The notes: generated by a model from the sequence alone, not told the origin. Shown: positions 23,502-31,150, numbered from the stretch's first letter. The stretch: 37,294 nucleotides of DNA from Spirochaetota bacterium (GCA_017302015.1 JAFLEE010000053.1:1-37294); one strand, 5' to 3'. A program made the numbers and translations.

Positions 23502-24146
23502 TCAGTCTGTCAAGAACGGGTTTCCGGCGATCTCTTCGCCGATGGTGCTGGGCGCCCCGTGCCCGGGGAAAATCCGGGTTCCTGTGGGGAGGGTGAGGAG
23601 TTTGAAGCGGATGCTGGCGAAGAGATGGTCGGTATTCCCGCCGGGAAGATCGGTGCGGCCCACGCTTCCGGCGAACAGGGTATCGCCGGTGACCACCAGA
23701 TCGTCTGATCCGCCCCCGTCGTAATGGAAGCAGCAGGATCCCGGGGAATGCCCCGGGGTATGGAGCACCCGAAGGCGCCAAGGGCCGAAGGAAAGGGTCT
23801 CATTCCCCTTCAGAAGGGTATCGGCCTTGACCCCCTCGTAGCGCCCACCCACGCCCAGGAGGGCGGCTTGCTCCTTGGCGGCCTCGGCCAGGATGCGGTC
23901 TCCTTGGTGGAGGCTCACCGGGACGCCCAAGGCCTTCCGCAGGGCGGGTACGGCGCCGAGATGGTCGATATGGGCGTGGGTGAGCCAGATGGCCTTGAGG
24001 GCGACCCCGCGCTTCTCCACGAGCGATAGGAGCCGCGGGGCTTCGTCGCCCGGATCGACCAGGACGCCCTCGCCGGTTTCGGGGCAATGGAGCAGGTAGG
24101 CGTTCATGCGGAACGGGCCCACCACCAGGGATTCGATCTGGAACAT
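23502..24146 (-). CDS. MBL-fold metallohydrolase (glyoxalase II-like)
   Basis: A 214-residue metallo-beta-lactamase-fold enzyme. The metal site is intact: THAHIDH at residues 56-62 (His57, His59, Asp61, His62), His in VLHTPGHSPGS, Asp in VVTGDTLFAG and His in FPGHGAPST. The short length without the C-terminal glyoxalase II helical domain places it with the small hydroxyacylglutathione hydrolase-like proteins. Substrate unknown; a thioester is plausible. It is last in the HU/ribBA operon, its ATG 2 nt after the ribBA stop. Confidence 0.9.
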   Translation of the reverse strand: MFQIESLVVGPFRMNAYLLHCPETGEGVLVDPGDEAPRLLSLVEKRGVALKAIWLTHAHIDHLGAVPALRKALGVPVSLHQGDRILAEAAKEQAALLGVGGRYEGVKADTLLKGNETLSFGPWRLRVLHTPGHSPGSCCFHYDGGGSDDLVVTGDTLFAGSVGRTDLPGGNTDHLFASIRFKLLTLPTGTRIFPGHGAPSTIGEEIAGNPFLTD

Positions 24147-24148
24147 GG

Positions 24149-25351
24149 CTAGAGGAGGTGTCCCATCTTCTCCCGCTTGGCGGCGATATAGCGCTCGTTC
24201 TCGGGGCGCTCTTCGATGATGAGGGGGACGCGCTCGGAGATGGCGAGGCCGTAGCCCTCGAGGCCGACGATCTTGCGGGGGTTATTGGTGAGGATGCGGA
24301 TGGAGGAGAGGCCGAGTTCCTTGAGGATGCCGGCGCCCAGGCCGTAATCGCGCAGGTCGGGCTTGTGGCCGAGGCTGACGTTGGCTTCGACGGTGTCGAG
24401 GCCCTCGTCCTGGAGGCGGTAGGCTTTGAGTTTTTCGGCCAGGCCGATGCCGCGCCCCTCTTGGCGCAGGTAGAGCACGACCCCGCGCCCCTCCTTGGCG
24501 ATGAGTTCGAGGGCGCGGTCGAGTTGGGCCCCGCAATCGCAGCGCCAGGAGCCCAGCACGTCGCCGGTGAAGCATTCGCTATGGACGCGCACGAGCACCT
24601 GGGCCTGGCCCGAGACCTCGCCCTTCACGATGGCGAGGTGCTCATGGCGATCGACGACGTTGCGGTAGGCGATGACCTTGAAGTCGCCGTGGCGGGTGGG
24701 GATGACGGCGTCGCTCACCCGCTCGACGAGGCGATCGTGGGCGAGGCGGTAGCGGATGAGATCGGCGATGCTCACCACCTTGAGGCCGTGCTCCCGGGCG
24801 AAGGGGATGAGGTCGGGCAGGCGCGCCATGGAGCCGTCTTCCTTGAGGATCTCGCAGATGACCCCCGCCTCGCGCAGGCCCGCCAAGCGCGCGAGATCGA
24901 CGGCGGCCTCGGTATGGCCCGCCCGGCGCAGGACCCCGCCCGGTTCGGCGCGCAGGGGAAAGATGTGGCCGGGGCGGCGGAATTGCCCGGCGACGCTCGC
25001 GGGGTGGGCGAGATCGGCGATGGTGGCGAAACGGTCGCCGGCGGAAATGCCGGTGGTGGTGCGCACCGAGTCGACCGAGACGGTGAATTGGGTGCGGTGG
25101 AGGTCCTGGTTTTCCCAGACCATCTGCCGGAGTTGGAGTTCGCGCAGGCGCTCGTCGGCCAGGGGCACGCAGATGAGGCCCCGGCAATGGCGGATCATGA
25201 AGTTCACCGTTTCGACGGTGGCCAATTCGGCCGCCATGACGGTGTCGCCCTCGTTTTCACGGTCGGCATCGTCGACGACGACGACCAATTTGCCGGCTCG
25301 GATATCGGCGATGGCCTCGGGGATGGTATCGAGTTTGAGTGCTTCTTCCAT
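24149..25351 (-). CDS. ribBA: Bifunctional riboflavin protein RibBA
   Basis: The RibB half makes 3,4-dihydroxy-2-butanone 4-phosphate from ribulose 5-phosphate; the RibA half (GTP cyclohydrolase II) opens GTP. The 400-residue product has RibB signatures DDADRENEGD (about 27-36) and HTEAAVDLARLAG, then the RibA half from about 205 with the zinc site ECFTGDVLGSWRCDCGAQLD and RQEGRGIGL. All key residues are visible. ATG 25351 is preferred; an in-frame TTG at 25363 would add four residues. No FMN riboswitch could be discerned in the 49-bp gap upstream, and other riboflavin genes (ribD, ribE, ribH) are absent nearby. It sits in an operon with two HU-family genes. Confidence 0.97.
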   Translation of the reverse strand: MEEALKLDTIPEAIADIRAGKLVVVVDDADRENEGDTVMAAELATVETVNFMIRHCRGLICVPLADERLRELQLRQMVWENQDLHRTQFTVSVDSVRTTTGISAGDRFATIADLAHPASVAGQFRRPGHIFPLRAEPGGVLRRAGHTEAAVDLARLAGLREAGVICEILKEDGSMARLPDLIPFAREHGLKVVSIADLIRYRLAHDRLVERVSDAVIPTRHGDFKVIAYRNVVDRHEHLAIVKGEVSGQAQVLVRVHSECFTGDVLGSWRCDCGAQLDRALELIAKEGRGVVLYLRQEGRGIGLAEKLKAYRLQDEGLDTVEANVSLGHKPDLRDYGLGAGILKELGLSSIRILTNNPRKIVGLEGYGLAISERVPLIIEERPENERYIAAKREKMGHLL

Positions 25352-25400
25352 GGGTGTGTCCAAAGGGGGAGGTCGGGGCGCGCCCGGGGCCCCGGGCCTT

Positions 25401-26660
25401 TTAAAGCCCGAGGGTTTTCCGTTCCGGAGGGGGGAGTTGGTCGCGCCGGGAGCGCACCAGGGCCCCGTTGAGTTCGTAGGCGGTCCGCAGCCATTCCAGG
25501 CGCCGAAAGGGGGCCTCCACGGGACGTTCGGCGAGCAGGCGGAGATAGAGTTCGGCGGGATCGCCGTTGGTGCGGTAGGTCACGGTGATCACATCGCGAC
25601 CGGGGATGAGGACATCCGGGCGCACGAGCGCCGCTTGGTTGTCGTACCAAAGGAAGATCCACAACCGCGCATCGCCGTAATATCTTGCTGAAAGGGAGGC
25701 GAGCGTATCGCCGTAGCGCACCGCCACCGGGAGGGATGGGCGCACCGGGCCGGGGGAGGTGAGATAGACATCGGTGAAGCGGACGGGTTCGCTTCGGCGC
25801 TTGTAGGGAAGCACCACGAAGACGATGAGCAGGACGGCGATGAGGATCCCGACGAAAACCCCTTCGAGGATGGGCCGGGCCCGCAGGGTGAAGGTGCTTG
25901 GGGCATCCGAGGCCTCGGTTGAATCGGCGACCGTGGCCGCGGGCCCTTCCACATCCCTCGGAGGTGGCGCCGGATCGGGCACCGCAGACGGCGGAGGTTC
26001 GACCGGCCCTGCCGGTGGAATCGAGCCCACCCGCTCGGACGGCGGTTCAATCGGGTCGGGGGCGTGGTCGGTCGCAGGGATATGATCGTCCGGGATCGCA
26101 ACTTTTGGGGGGGGAACTACCACCTCTTTGATCGAAAGGGGCGTTTCGCTTTCTTCGGCCGCCGGGAGCACCGTCGGGGCGGGCAAGGCTTCTGGGAGAT
26201 TGGAGAGGATGGCGTCTTGGGTCTGGTCGAGTCGAGTGAGTTCGGAGGCCTTCTGGGGCTCTTCCTTTTCGAAGACGATGGTGGGCGGAGGTGGGAATAC
26301 AGGGATCGAATCGTCGCTCTCATCCGCGGGGGCCGGGGATTCGCCCGCGGGCGCTCCTTGAACGGGGAGCGCGAATTTGGCGGTGAGCACGCGGCTCAGA
26401 TCGGAGGTCTCGGAAAAGCGCAGGGTGAATCGGGCCGGGACGCGCACGGTCTCGCCGGTGCGCGGATTGCGCACCTCGTAGGGTTCCCGCCGCTTCAATT
26501 TGAGGGTTCCCAGGCCGGGCAGGGTCTGGGTATGCTCGATCAGGAGGGCTTCGCGGATGCTCTCGAACCAGGAGAGGATGGCACGGCGGGCCTCCTCGGG
26601 GTCGATCTGGCTGGCGGCGGCGGCGCGTTCGACGAGTTCTTCAAAACGGGCGACGGACAT
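25401..26660 (-). CDS. HU-domain protein with TM helix and LysM-like domain
   Basis: A 419-residue multidomain protein. Residues 1-95 resemble an HU/IHF DNA-binding domain (FEELVERAAAASQID; HTQTLPGLGTLKL; the arm segment NPRTGETVRVPARFTL). Residues 96-260 are a Pro/Glu/Ala-rich disordered linker. One hydrophobic helix follows at 267-285 (GVFVGILIAVLLIVFVVLP). Residues 311-360 match LysM (VAVRYGDTLASLSARYYGDA, then PDVLIPGRDVITV). A C-terminal region of about 60 residues ends the protein. ATG 26660 lies 4 nt after the small HU gene with no Shine-Dalgarno, suggesting reinitiation. Topology is uncertain: the flank after the helix (YKRR) is basic, which argues against placing the LysM end outside. 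Function not known to me. Confidence 0.85.
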   Translation of the reverse strand: MSVARFEELVERAAAASQIDPEEARRAILSWFESIREALLIEHTQTLPGLGTLKLKRREPYEVRNPRTGETVRVPARFTLRFSETSDLSRVLTAKFALPVQGAPAGESPAPADESDDSIPVFPPPPTIVFEKEEPQKASELTRLDQTQDAILSNLPEALPAPTVLPAAEESETPLSIKEVVVPPPKVAIPDDHIPATDHAPDPIEPPSERVGSIPPAGPVEPPPSAVPDPAPPPRDVEGPAATVADSTEASDAPSTFTLRARPILEGVFVGILIAVLLIVFVVLPYKRRSEPVRFTDVYLTSPGPVRPSLPVAVRYGDTLASLSARYYGDARLWIFLWYDNQAALVRPDVLIPGRDVITVTYRTNGDPAELYLRLLAERPVEAPFRRLEWLRTAYELNGALVRSRRDQLPPPERKTLGL

Positions 26661-26664
26661 GGGT

Positions 26665-26955
26665 TTAGGGGTTGGGCGCGAGGGTTTCGAGGCGCGTGCC
26701 GAGTTCGCGGTGGGGTTCGAAGGCAAGGCGCTTACGCGCGGGCACCGTCAGCGCCTCGGCGTGCCCGGGGGGCTTGACCCGGCGTTCGCCCTGGTCGACG
26801 AGGTGGAAACGCCCGAAATCGGGGATTTCCACGTCGCGGTCGTTCTGGAGCTCTTGGGAGAGGCCCTCGAGGAAGGCATCGAGGCAAGCCTTGATCTGGC
26901 TTTGGGGAAGCCCGGCTTCCCGGGCCAGGTCACGGACCAAATCGCGCTGGTGCAT
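26665..26955 (-). CDS. Small HU-family DNA-binding protein
   Basis: A 96-residue HU/IHF-like protein: MHQRDLVRDLAREAGLPQSQ (helix 1), IKACLDAFLEGLSQEL, then VEIPDFGRFHLVDQGER (the HU beta turn, usually GFGxFxV) and VPARKRLAFEPHRELGTRLE. The arm tip lacks the RNP signature typical of HU, having KPPGHAE in its place, so DNA bending may differ. The start at ATG 26955 is preferred over an in-frame GTG at 26973, which precedes the -10. It heads the operon and is followed by the HU-TM-LysM gene after 9 nt including the stop. Confidence 0.85.
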   Translation of the reverse strand: MHQRDLVRDLAREAGLPQSQIKACLDAFLEGLSQELQNDRDVEIPDFGRFHLVDQGERRVKPPGHAEALTVPARKRLAFEPHRELGTRLETLAPNP

Positions 26956-26963
26956 GGTCCCCA

Positions 26964-26992
26964 AGGGTACCACCCGTTCCCCGCGGGGTCAA
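26964..26992 (-). promoter_or_regulatory. Promoter of the HU-ribBA operon
   Basis: On the minus strand TTGACC (26987-26992), a 17-bp spacer and TACCCT (26964-26969). The -10 ends 8 nt before ATG 26955, so the transcript should start at or next to the start codon. The divergent -35 begins 5 bp away at 26998. Confidence 0.5.
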
Positions 26993-26997
26993 ATTCA

Positions 26998-27026
26998 TTG
27001 CGGGAGGGGGTGGGGCAAACTATAAT
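26998..27026 (+). promoter_or_regulatory. Promoter of the GAF/HD-GYP gene
   Basis: TTGCGG (26998-27003), a 17-bp spacer and a perfect TATAAT (27021-27026). The predicted start is near 27033, about 4 nt before ATG 27037, and no Shine-Dalgarno is present, so the mRNA is probably nearly leaderless. Confidence 0.65.
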
Positions 27027-27036
27027 GAAAAGCGTT

Positions 27037-29037
27037 ATGGGCAAACGAAGCCTCCCGCCCGCCAAGCCCTGCCCCGAACGGCTTATTTTCACTTGGGAGA
27101 CCACCGCCAACGATGGCTCGGTGCGGGCCCTGAAGCGGCAGGGGGAAGGGGTACGCGTCCTCCCCGGGCGCGAGTTCTCGGCGCAGAAGTTCTCCCCCTT
27201 GGGGAACGTGCTTTTGGTGCACCGCCGCCGCCTCGAGGGCCTGCGCCAACGCCACGGCAAACTCCTGCGCCATCCCCTCGTGCGCGTCCTGCTGTGCGCC
27301 CCGCGGCGCGAACTCCGGGTGCCCCCCTCGGGCGTCTTCGACATCCTCGACGATCCGCCCGAGAGCGCCGACTTGACCCTCTCCCTCCACCGCGCCTTCG
27401 ACGACTTGGCGAAGACCCGTGAACTCCTCGAGGCCCGGCGCCTTCTGTCGGCCCAAGAAGAGACGATCCGCAAGATCCTCGCCATCGGCGCCCGGCTCTC
27501 CCAGGAGCGCGACATCGAGACGCTCCTGTCGGCCATCCTCGACGAGGCCATCGCCCTCTCCAACGCGGATTCCGGATCCATCGCCGTGCTCGGCCTCGAC
27601 ACCGACCTGCGCAAGACCCCCGAGGCCGCCGGCAAGCTCACCTTCTTCCTCTCCCATAACCATTCGGTGAAGATCGACTTCGTGCGCAGCAGCATGGAGG
27701 TCAGCAACCGCAGCCTCGCGGGCTTCACCGTGCTCAAGAAGCGGTGCCTCAACATCCCCGACGCCTACGAGATCGATCCCGAGGCCCCCTACCAGTTCCA
27801 CCGGGCCTTCGACCAGAAGCACGGGTTCCGCTCGAAGAGCATGCTGCTGGTGCCCATGGTGAACGCCCAGGGCGAGGTGCTCGGCGTGATCTCGCTGCTC
27901 AACAAGAAGGAGCGGGCCTCGAAGAAGATCGATTACGTGCGTTTCAAGCCCGAGCAGGTGCTCCCCTTCACCGAGGAGGACGAGCGCAGCCTCGCCAGCC
28001 TGGGCAGCCAGGCCACGGTGGCCCTCGAGAACGCCCTCCTCTACCGCGATATCGAGAACCTCTTCGAGCAGTTCGTGCACGCCTCGGTGTCCGCGATCGA
28101 AGCGCGCGATCCCAGCACCTCGGGCCACACCTTCCGGGTCACCGATTATTCGCTGCGCCTCGCCCAGGCGGTCAATAGCGAGCGCCACCCCAAATTGCGG
28201 GTGCGCTTCACCCCCGCGGAGATCAAGGAACTGCGCTACGCGTGCCTCCTCCACGATTTCGGGAAGGTGGCCGTGCGCGAGGCCGTGCTCCTGAAGGCGA
28301 AGAAGCTCGAGCCCGACCGGCTCCTGGCCGTGGTCTCCCGCTTCGAACTGCGCAAGGCGCGCGTGCTCCTCGACGCGGAGGCGCGGGTGCGCGCCCTCTG
28401 GGAGGACCGCGCCCTCGAAGACGCCTCGCGCGCCAAGCGCATCGAAGCCGCGCGGCGGGAGGCGGCCGAAGCCCTCGCCGGCGTCAATAGCGAGCGCGAC
28501 CTCATGCTCTCGGCCAACGAACCCTCCCTCCTGACCGAGGAGAAATCCCACCTCCTCAACGGGCTGCGCGACCGGGTGTACCCCCTCCCCGAGGGGGGCG
28601 AATTGCCCCTGCTCGACCCCGCCGAACTCGCGGCCCTCTCGGTGCCCAAGGGCAGCCTCACCCTCGAGGAGCGGCGCGAAATCGAGAGCCACGTCACCCA
28701 CACCTATAAATTCCTCAAAGCCATCCCGTGGACGAAGAACCTGGCCCGGGTGCCCGAGATCGCCTACGGCCACCACGAGAAGATGGACGGAACGGGCCAT
28801 CCCGTAGGCCTGACGGCCCGCGACCTCCTGCCCCAGGCCCGCATCATGGCCATCTGCGATATCTTCGACGCCCTGACCGCCGCCGACCGCTCCTATAAGA
28901 AGGCCATCCCACTGCCCGATGCCCTCAAGATCATCGAGGACGAGGTCGAACGGGGGAAACTCGACCCGGTCCTCCACGAGATATTCCTCAAACACCGCAT
29001 CTGGGAAGATCCCCGGGAGACCCATCCCTCCGGTTGA
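27037..29037 (+). CDS. GAF and HD-GYP-type phosphohydrolase
   Basis: A 666-residue signalling protein. Residues 1-110 are an unclassified alpha/beta region with some resemblance to a receiver fold (LIFTWETTANDGSVRALKRQ). A GAF domain spans about 140-335 (DIETLLSAILDEAIALSNAD; SMLLVPMVNAQGEVLGVISL). The HD domain has CLLHDFGKVAVREAV at about 403-417, then an insertion of about 110 residues with coiled-coil character, and finally AYGHHEKMDGTGHPVGL at about 576. The GYP motif reads GHP. Members with GYP degrade c-di-GMP; this variation makes activity probable but unproven. ATG 27037 was chosen because the ATG at 27025 lies inside the -10. Confidence 0.88.
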   Translation: MGKRSLPPAKPCPERLIFTWETTANDGSVRALKRQGEGVRVLPGREFSAQKFSPLGNVLLVHRRRLEGLRQRHGKLLRHPLVRVLLCAPRRELRVPPSGVFDILDDPPESADLTLSLHRAFDDLAKTRELLEARRLLSAQEETIRKILAIGARLSQERDIETLLSAILDEAIALSNADSGSIAVLGLDTDLRKTPEAAGKLTFFLSHNHSVKIDFVRSSMEVSNRSLAGFTVLKKRCLNIPDAYEIDPEAPYQFHRAFDQKHGFRSKSMLLVPMVNAQGEVLGVISLLNKKERASKKIDYVRFKPEQVLPFTEEDERSLASLGSQATVALENALLYRDIENLFEQFVHASVSAIEARDPSTSGHTFRVTDYSLRLAQAVNSERHPKLRVRFTPAEIKELRYACLLHDFGKVAVREAVLLKAKKLEPDRLLAVVSRFELRKARVLLDAEARVRALWEDRALEDASRAKRIEAARREAAEALAGVNSERDLMLSANEPSLLTEEKSHLLNGLRDRVYPLPEGGELPLLDPAELAALSVPKGSLTLEERREIESHVTHTYKFLKAIPWTKNLARVPEIAYGHHEKMDGTGHPVGLTARDLLPQARIMAICDIFDALTAADRSYKKAIPLPDALKIIEDEVERGKLDPVLHEIFLKHRIWEDPRETHPSG

Positions 29038-29084
29038 ACGCGCTGGACGACGGGAGTGGGCGCCACGGGGCCGCCCTTCCCCCC

Positions 29085-29093
29085 TGTTAAAAT
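29085..29093 (+). promoter_or_regulatory. Extended -10 element upstream of the P83/100 gene
   Basis: TG-T-TAAAAT (29085-29093) is an extended -10; no -35 is seen at 17 bp. The predicted start is near 29100, with a leader of about 37 nt to TTG 29137. Confidence 0.4.
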
Positions 29094-29136
29094 TGCGACC
29101 TTTTCGTCCGACAATCCAAGTTGGGATGTGACCGCC

Positions 29137-30690
29137 TTGAAATTTCCGCTCGTGTGCTGCGCTTTTTTGGTCCTCGCCGCCCTCGGCGCCGAGGTCCGCC
29201 TGAACGAGGCCGAATTGGCCGGGATGACCAATGCCATCAAGTTCCGTTCCTGGCAGGGGCCCAACGGGAAAGTGAACCCCGAAGACCTCATCATCGGGGT
29301 CGGCGAGCGGATGGCCAACGAGATGGTCCGCAAGGGCAGCGGCGGCTGGAAAGAGGGCTATTATTTCCGCCGCGTCCCCCCCGAACCCGCGAAGATGGGG
29401 GCCGATCTCTTCTTCTTGGGCCCCGAAAGCGAGATCAACCACGTCATCAACCTCTCCCGCATGCTCCAGGGCTACCTGAAGGCCGTGCACGGGTTCACGC
29501 GCCTGCGCGCCGAGGCCGTGGCCCATTTCCTCCTGGTTTACAACGCGGTGAAGCGCAACGACCGGCCCTACCTGCAGGGCCGCTTCGCCCCCGCCGTGGA
29601 CGCGGCCATCCCGGAGGGGAAACTCGGCATCGATACCGACTACACGAATTGGCCGGGGAAGACGGTGCTGGTCATCCCCACCCTGGGCGGTCCCGGCGCG
29701 GCCCTCTCCGCCGCCGAGGTCGGGCGCATCGCCACCGAGCGCGTGGCGGAAACCCCCGGGGCCACGAATCTGCGGAAAGAATTCCTCGATCTCCGAAAGG
29801 AGCAGGTCGCCACCGGCTCCTCCAACCTCGCCGCCGCCCAGGAGGCCCTCAAGAAGAAGGACCAGGACCTGGAGAAGAAGGAGATGGCGGCCCTCACGCG
29901 CGCCCAGGCCGCCGTCTACCCCGTGGAGCAGCAGCGCGCCCGGGAGGAGCAGATCCGCCTCGGGGAAGAGCGCCGGGAACTCGAGAAGCAGCAGAAGCAG
30001 GCCGACCGGCAGAGCGTGGCCGTGGCCGAGGAGCGCGCCGCCATCCGCAACGAAGAGACGCGCCTCACCAATATCCTTCCCGCGCCCGCGACGAACCGGG
30101 CCGCGGAGGGCGGGCCCTCCGCCGGAGAGGTGGCCAGCCGCATGCCGACGCGGGCGACGAGCCCCGGGGACGGCCTCCCCAACGCCCTCAACCAGGGCGA
30201 GGTCTTCTTCCTGAAGACCCTCGGCATCCAAGACGGCCACCTCCTCCAGCAACTCCTGCTCATCAACCCCAATAACGATTCCATGCGCATCGCACCCCTC
30301 GGCGGCATCAGCGGCAACCATTTCCAATTCGTCGAGGGAGACCCGATCCTGGTGGTCGCCGGGGACGGCGGCAAGCAGGTGCTCGCCCGCATCGACCGCA
30401 AGGAACTCACCATCAAGGCCAAGAGCACGGAGAACGTGTTCCACTCCACCAAGATCTGGAGCCAGGAAGGTGCCCTCTACGCGGTGGGCGAGAACGCCGG
30501 GCAAACCTACCTCTGCCGGTTCAGCACCAATCTGGTGCTCCAGGCCCGCAGCGATACCGTGGTTTTCCCCGATACCCAACTCGCCTTCGCGGTGGGCAAG
30601 GTCTATTGCACCGTCCTCCAGGGGAACCAGAACTCCCACGTCATCATCTTCGGGGCCTCGAACTTAAACCGCCTCATGGTGCTGAGGTGA
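29137..30690 (+). CDS. P83/100-family antigen
   Basis: A 517-residue exported protein similar to the spirochaete P83/100 family. The signal peptide is KFPLVCCAFLVLAALGAEV. The N-terminal domain (to about 195) ends with DTDYTNWPGKTVLVIPTLGG, close to the characteristic WPGKTQIVIP segment. A long Lys/Glu/Gln coiled coil spans about 215-315 (KEFLDLRKEQVATG; LEKQQKQADRQSVAVAEERA). A proline/alanine hinge follows, then a C-terminal beta-propeller-like domain (about 355-517; KIWSQEGALYAVGENAGQTY). The start is TTG 29137; GTG 29128 in frame would add three residues. Its function in spirochaetes is not established. Two small genes follow at once. Confidence 0.85.
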   Translation: MKFPLVCCAFLVLAALGAEVRLNEAELAGMTNAIKFRSWQGPNGKVNPEDLIIGVGERMANEMVRKGSGGWKEGYYFRRVPPEPAKMGADLFFLGPESEINHVINLSRMLQGYLKAVHGFTRLRAEAVAHFLLVYNAVKRNDRPYLQGRFAPAVDAAIPEGKLGIDTDYTNWPGKTVLVIPTLGGPGAALSAAEVGRIATERVAETPGATNLRKEFLDLRKEQVATGSSNLAAAQEALKKKDQDLEKKEMAALTRAQAAVYPVEQQRAREEQIRLGEERRELEKQQKQADRQSVAVAEERAAIRNEETRLTNILPAPATNRAAEGGPSAGEVASRMPTRATSPGDGLPNALNQGEVFFLKTLGIQDGHLLQQLLLINPNNDSMRIAPLGGISGNHFQFVEGDPILVVAGDGGKQVLARIDRKELTIKAKSTENVFHSTKIWSQEGALYAVGENAGQTYLCRFSTNLVLQARSDTVVFPDTQLAFAVGKVYCTVLQGNQNSHVIIFGASNLNRLMVLR

Positions 30691-30693
30691 CCC

Positions 30694-30873
30694 ATGGCCC
30701 TAAGCGATGACGAGGCGCGGCGGCTCATGAAGGTCAAGATCGCCCATTTCCGGCTCAAGATCGCGCGGCTGCGGGCCAAGCGGGTCCAGGTGCTCGTGCG
30801 CCTCGCGAAGGCCGAGGCGGCCCGAAAGGCCCCCCAGAGCGCCGAGTCAGGCGGGATCGGGGCGGCCCCGTGA
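30694..30873 (+). CDS. Small basic helical protein of unknown function
   Basis: A 59-residue ORF, MALSDDEARRLMKVKIAHFR then LKIARLRAKRVQVLVRLAKA. It has a strong Shine-Dalgarno (GAGGTGA) overlapping the P83/100 stop, starts 3 nt after that stop, and overlaps the next gene by 4 bp (30870-30873). The body is a single predicted amphipathic basic helix with a short Gly/Ala tail. Function unknown; the tight spacing makes it a credible gene. Confidence 0.75.
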   Translation: MALSDDEARRLMKVKIAHFRLKIARLRAKRVQVLVRLAKAEAARKAPQSAESGGIGAAP

Positions 30874-31094
30874 GCGAGATCAAATTCCTCACCCTCCCCA
30901 CATCCCTGGGGGATGTGACGGTGGAACTCCATTGGGATCCCAAGGCGAGATCCTTCGATAAGGAGGCGGGGCGCCTTTGGCACCGCCTGGACGAGGGCGA
31001 TGTGGCCGAAATGGCCCGAAAGGGCGGCCTGAGCGAGGCCGTCATCAGGGAGCGTCTGGAGGCGGAACTCGATTTGGACGCCCGCCTTGGCTAG
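30870..31094 (+). CDS. Small acidic protein of unknown function
   Basis: A 74-residue ORF starting at GTG 30870 inside the stop of the preceding small gene. The first half is beta-like (KFLTLPTSLGDVTVELHWDP), the second half helical and acidic (DEGDVAEMARKGGLSEAVIR). The opposite charge of the basic 59-residue neighbour suggests a possible pair, which is inference. No known family is recognised. It lies 26 nt before the infC promoter. Confidence 0.7.
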   Translation: MSEIKFLTLPTSLGDVTVELHWDPKARSFDKEAGRLWHRLDEGDVAEMARKGGLSEAVIRERLEAELDLDARLG

Positions 31095-31120
31095 GTTTTT
31101 GGAGCTTTCCCGCTTGAAAT

Positions 31121-31150
31121 TTGCGCGCGAGCCCGGCCAGACGGTATAAT
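31121..31150 (+). promoter_or_regulatory. infC-rpmI-rplT promoter
   Basis: TTGCGC (31121-31126), an 18-bp spacer and a perfect TATAAT (31145-31150). The predicted start is near 31157 and the leader about 25 nt, too short for an L20-binding leader of the Bacillus type. Confidence 0.68.

Noticed and set aside
25352-25400. FMN riboswitch upstream of ribBA
   Set aside because: The gap to the upstream gene's stop is only 49 bp, too short for the aptamer, and no conserved core was seen.
29041-29085. GC-rich inverted repeat after the HD-GYP gene as a terminator
   Set aside because: GGGCG/CGCCC is short and followed by a C-run, not a T-run.
26995-30639. Very long minus-strand open frame (1214 codons)
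   Set aside because: It is antisense to the HD-GYP and P83/100 genes, which have recognisable motifs and signals; its translation is low-complexity His/Gly/Glu/Leu.
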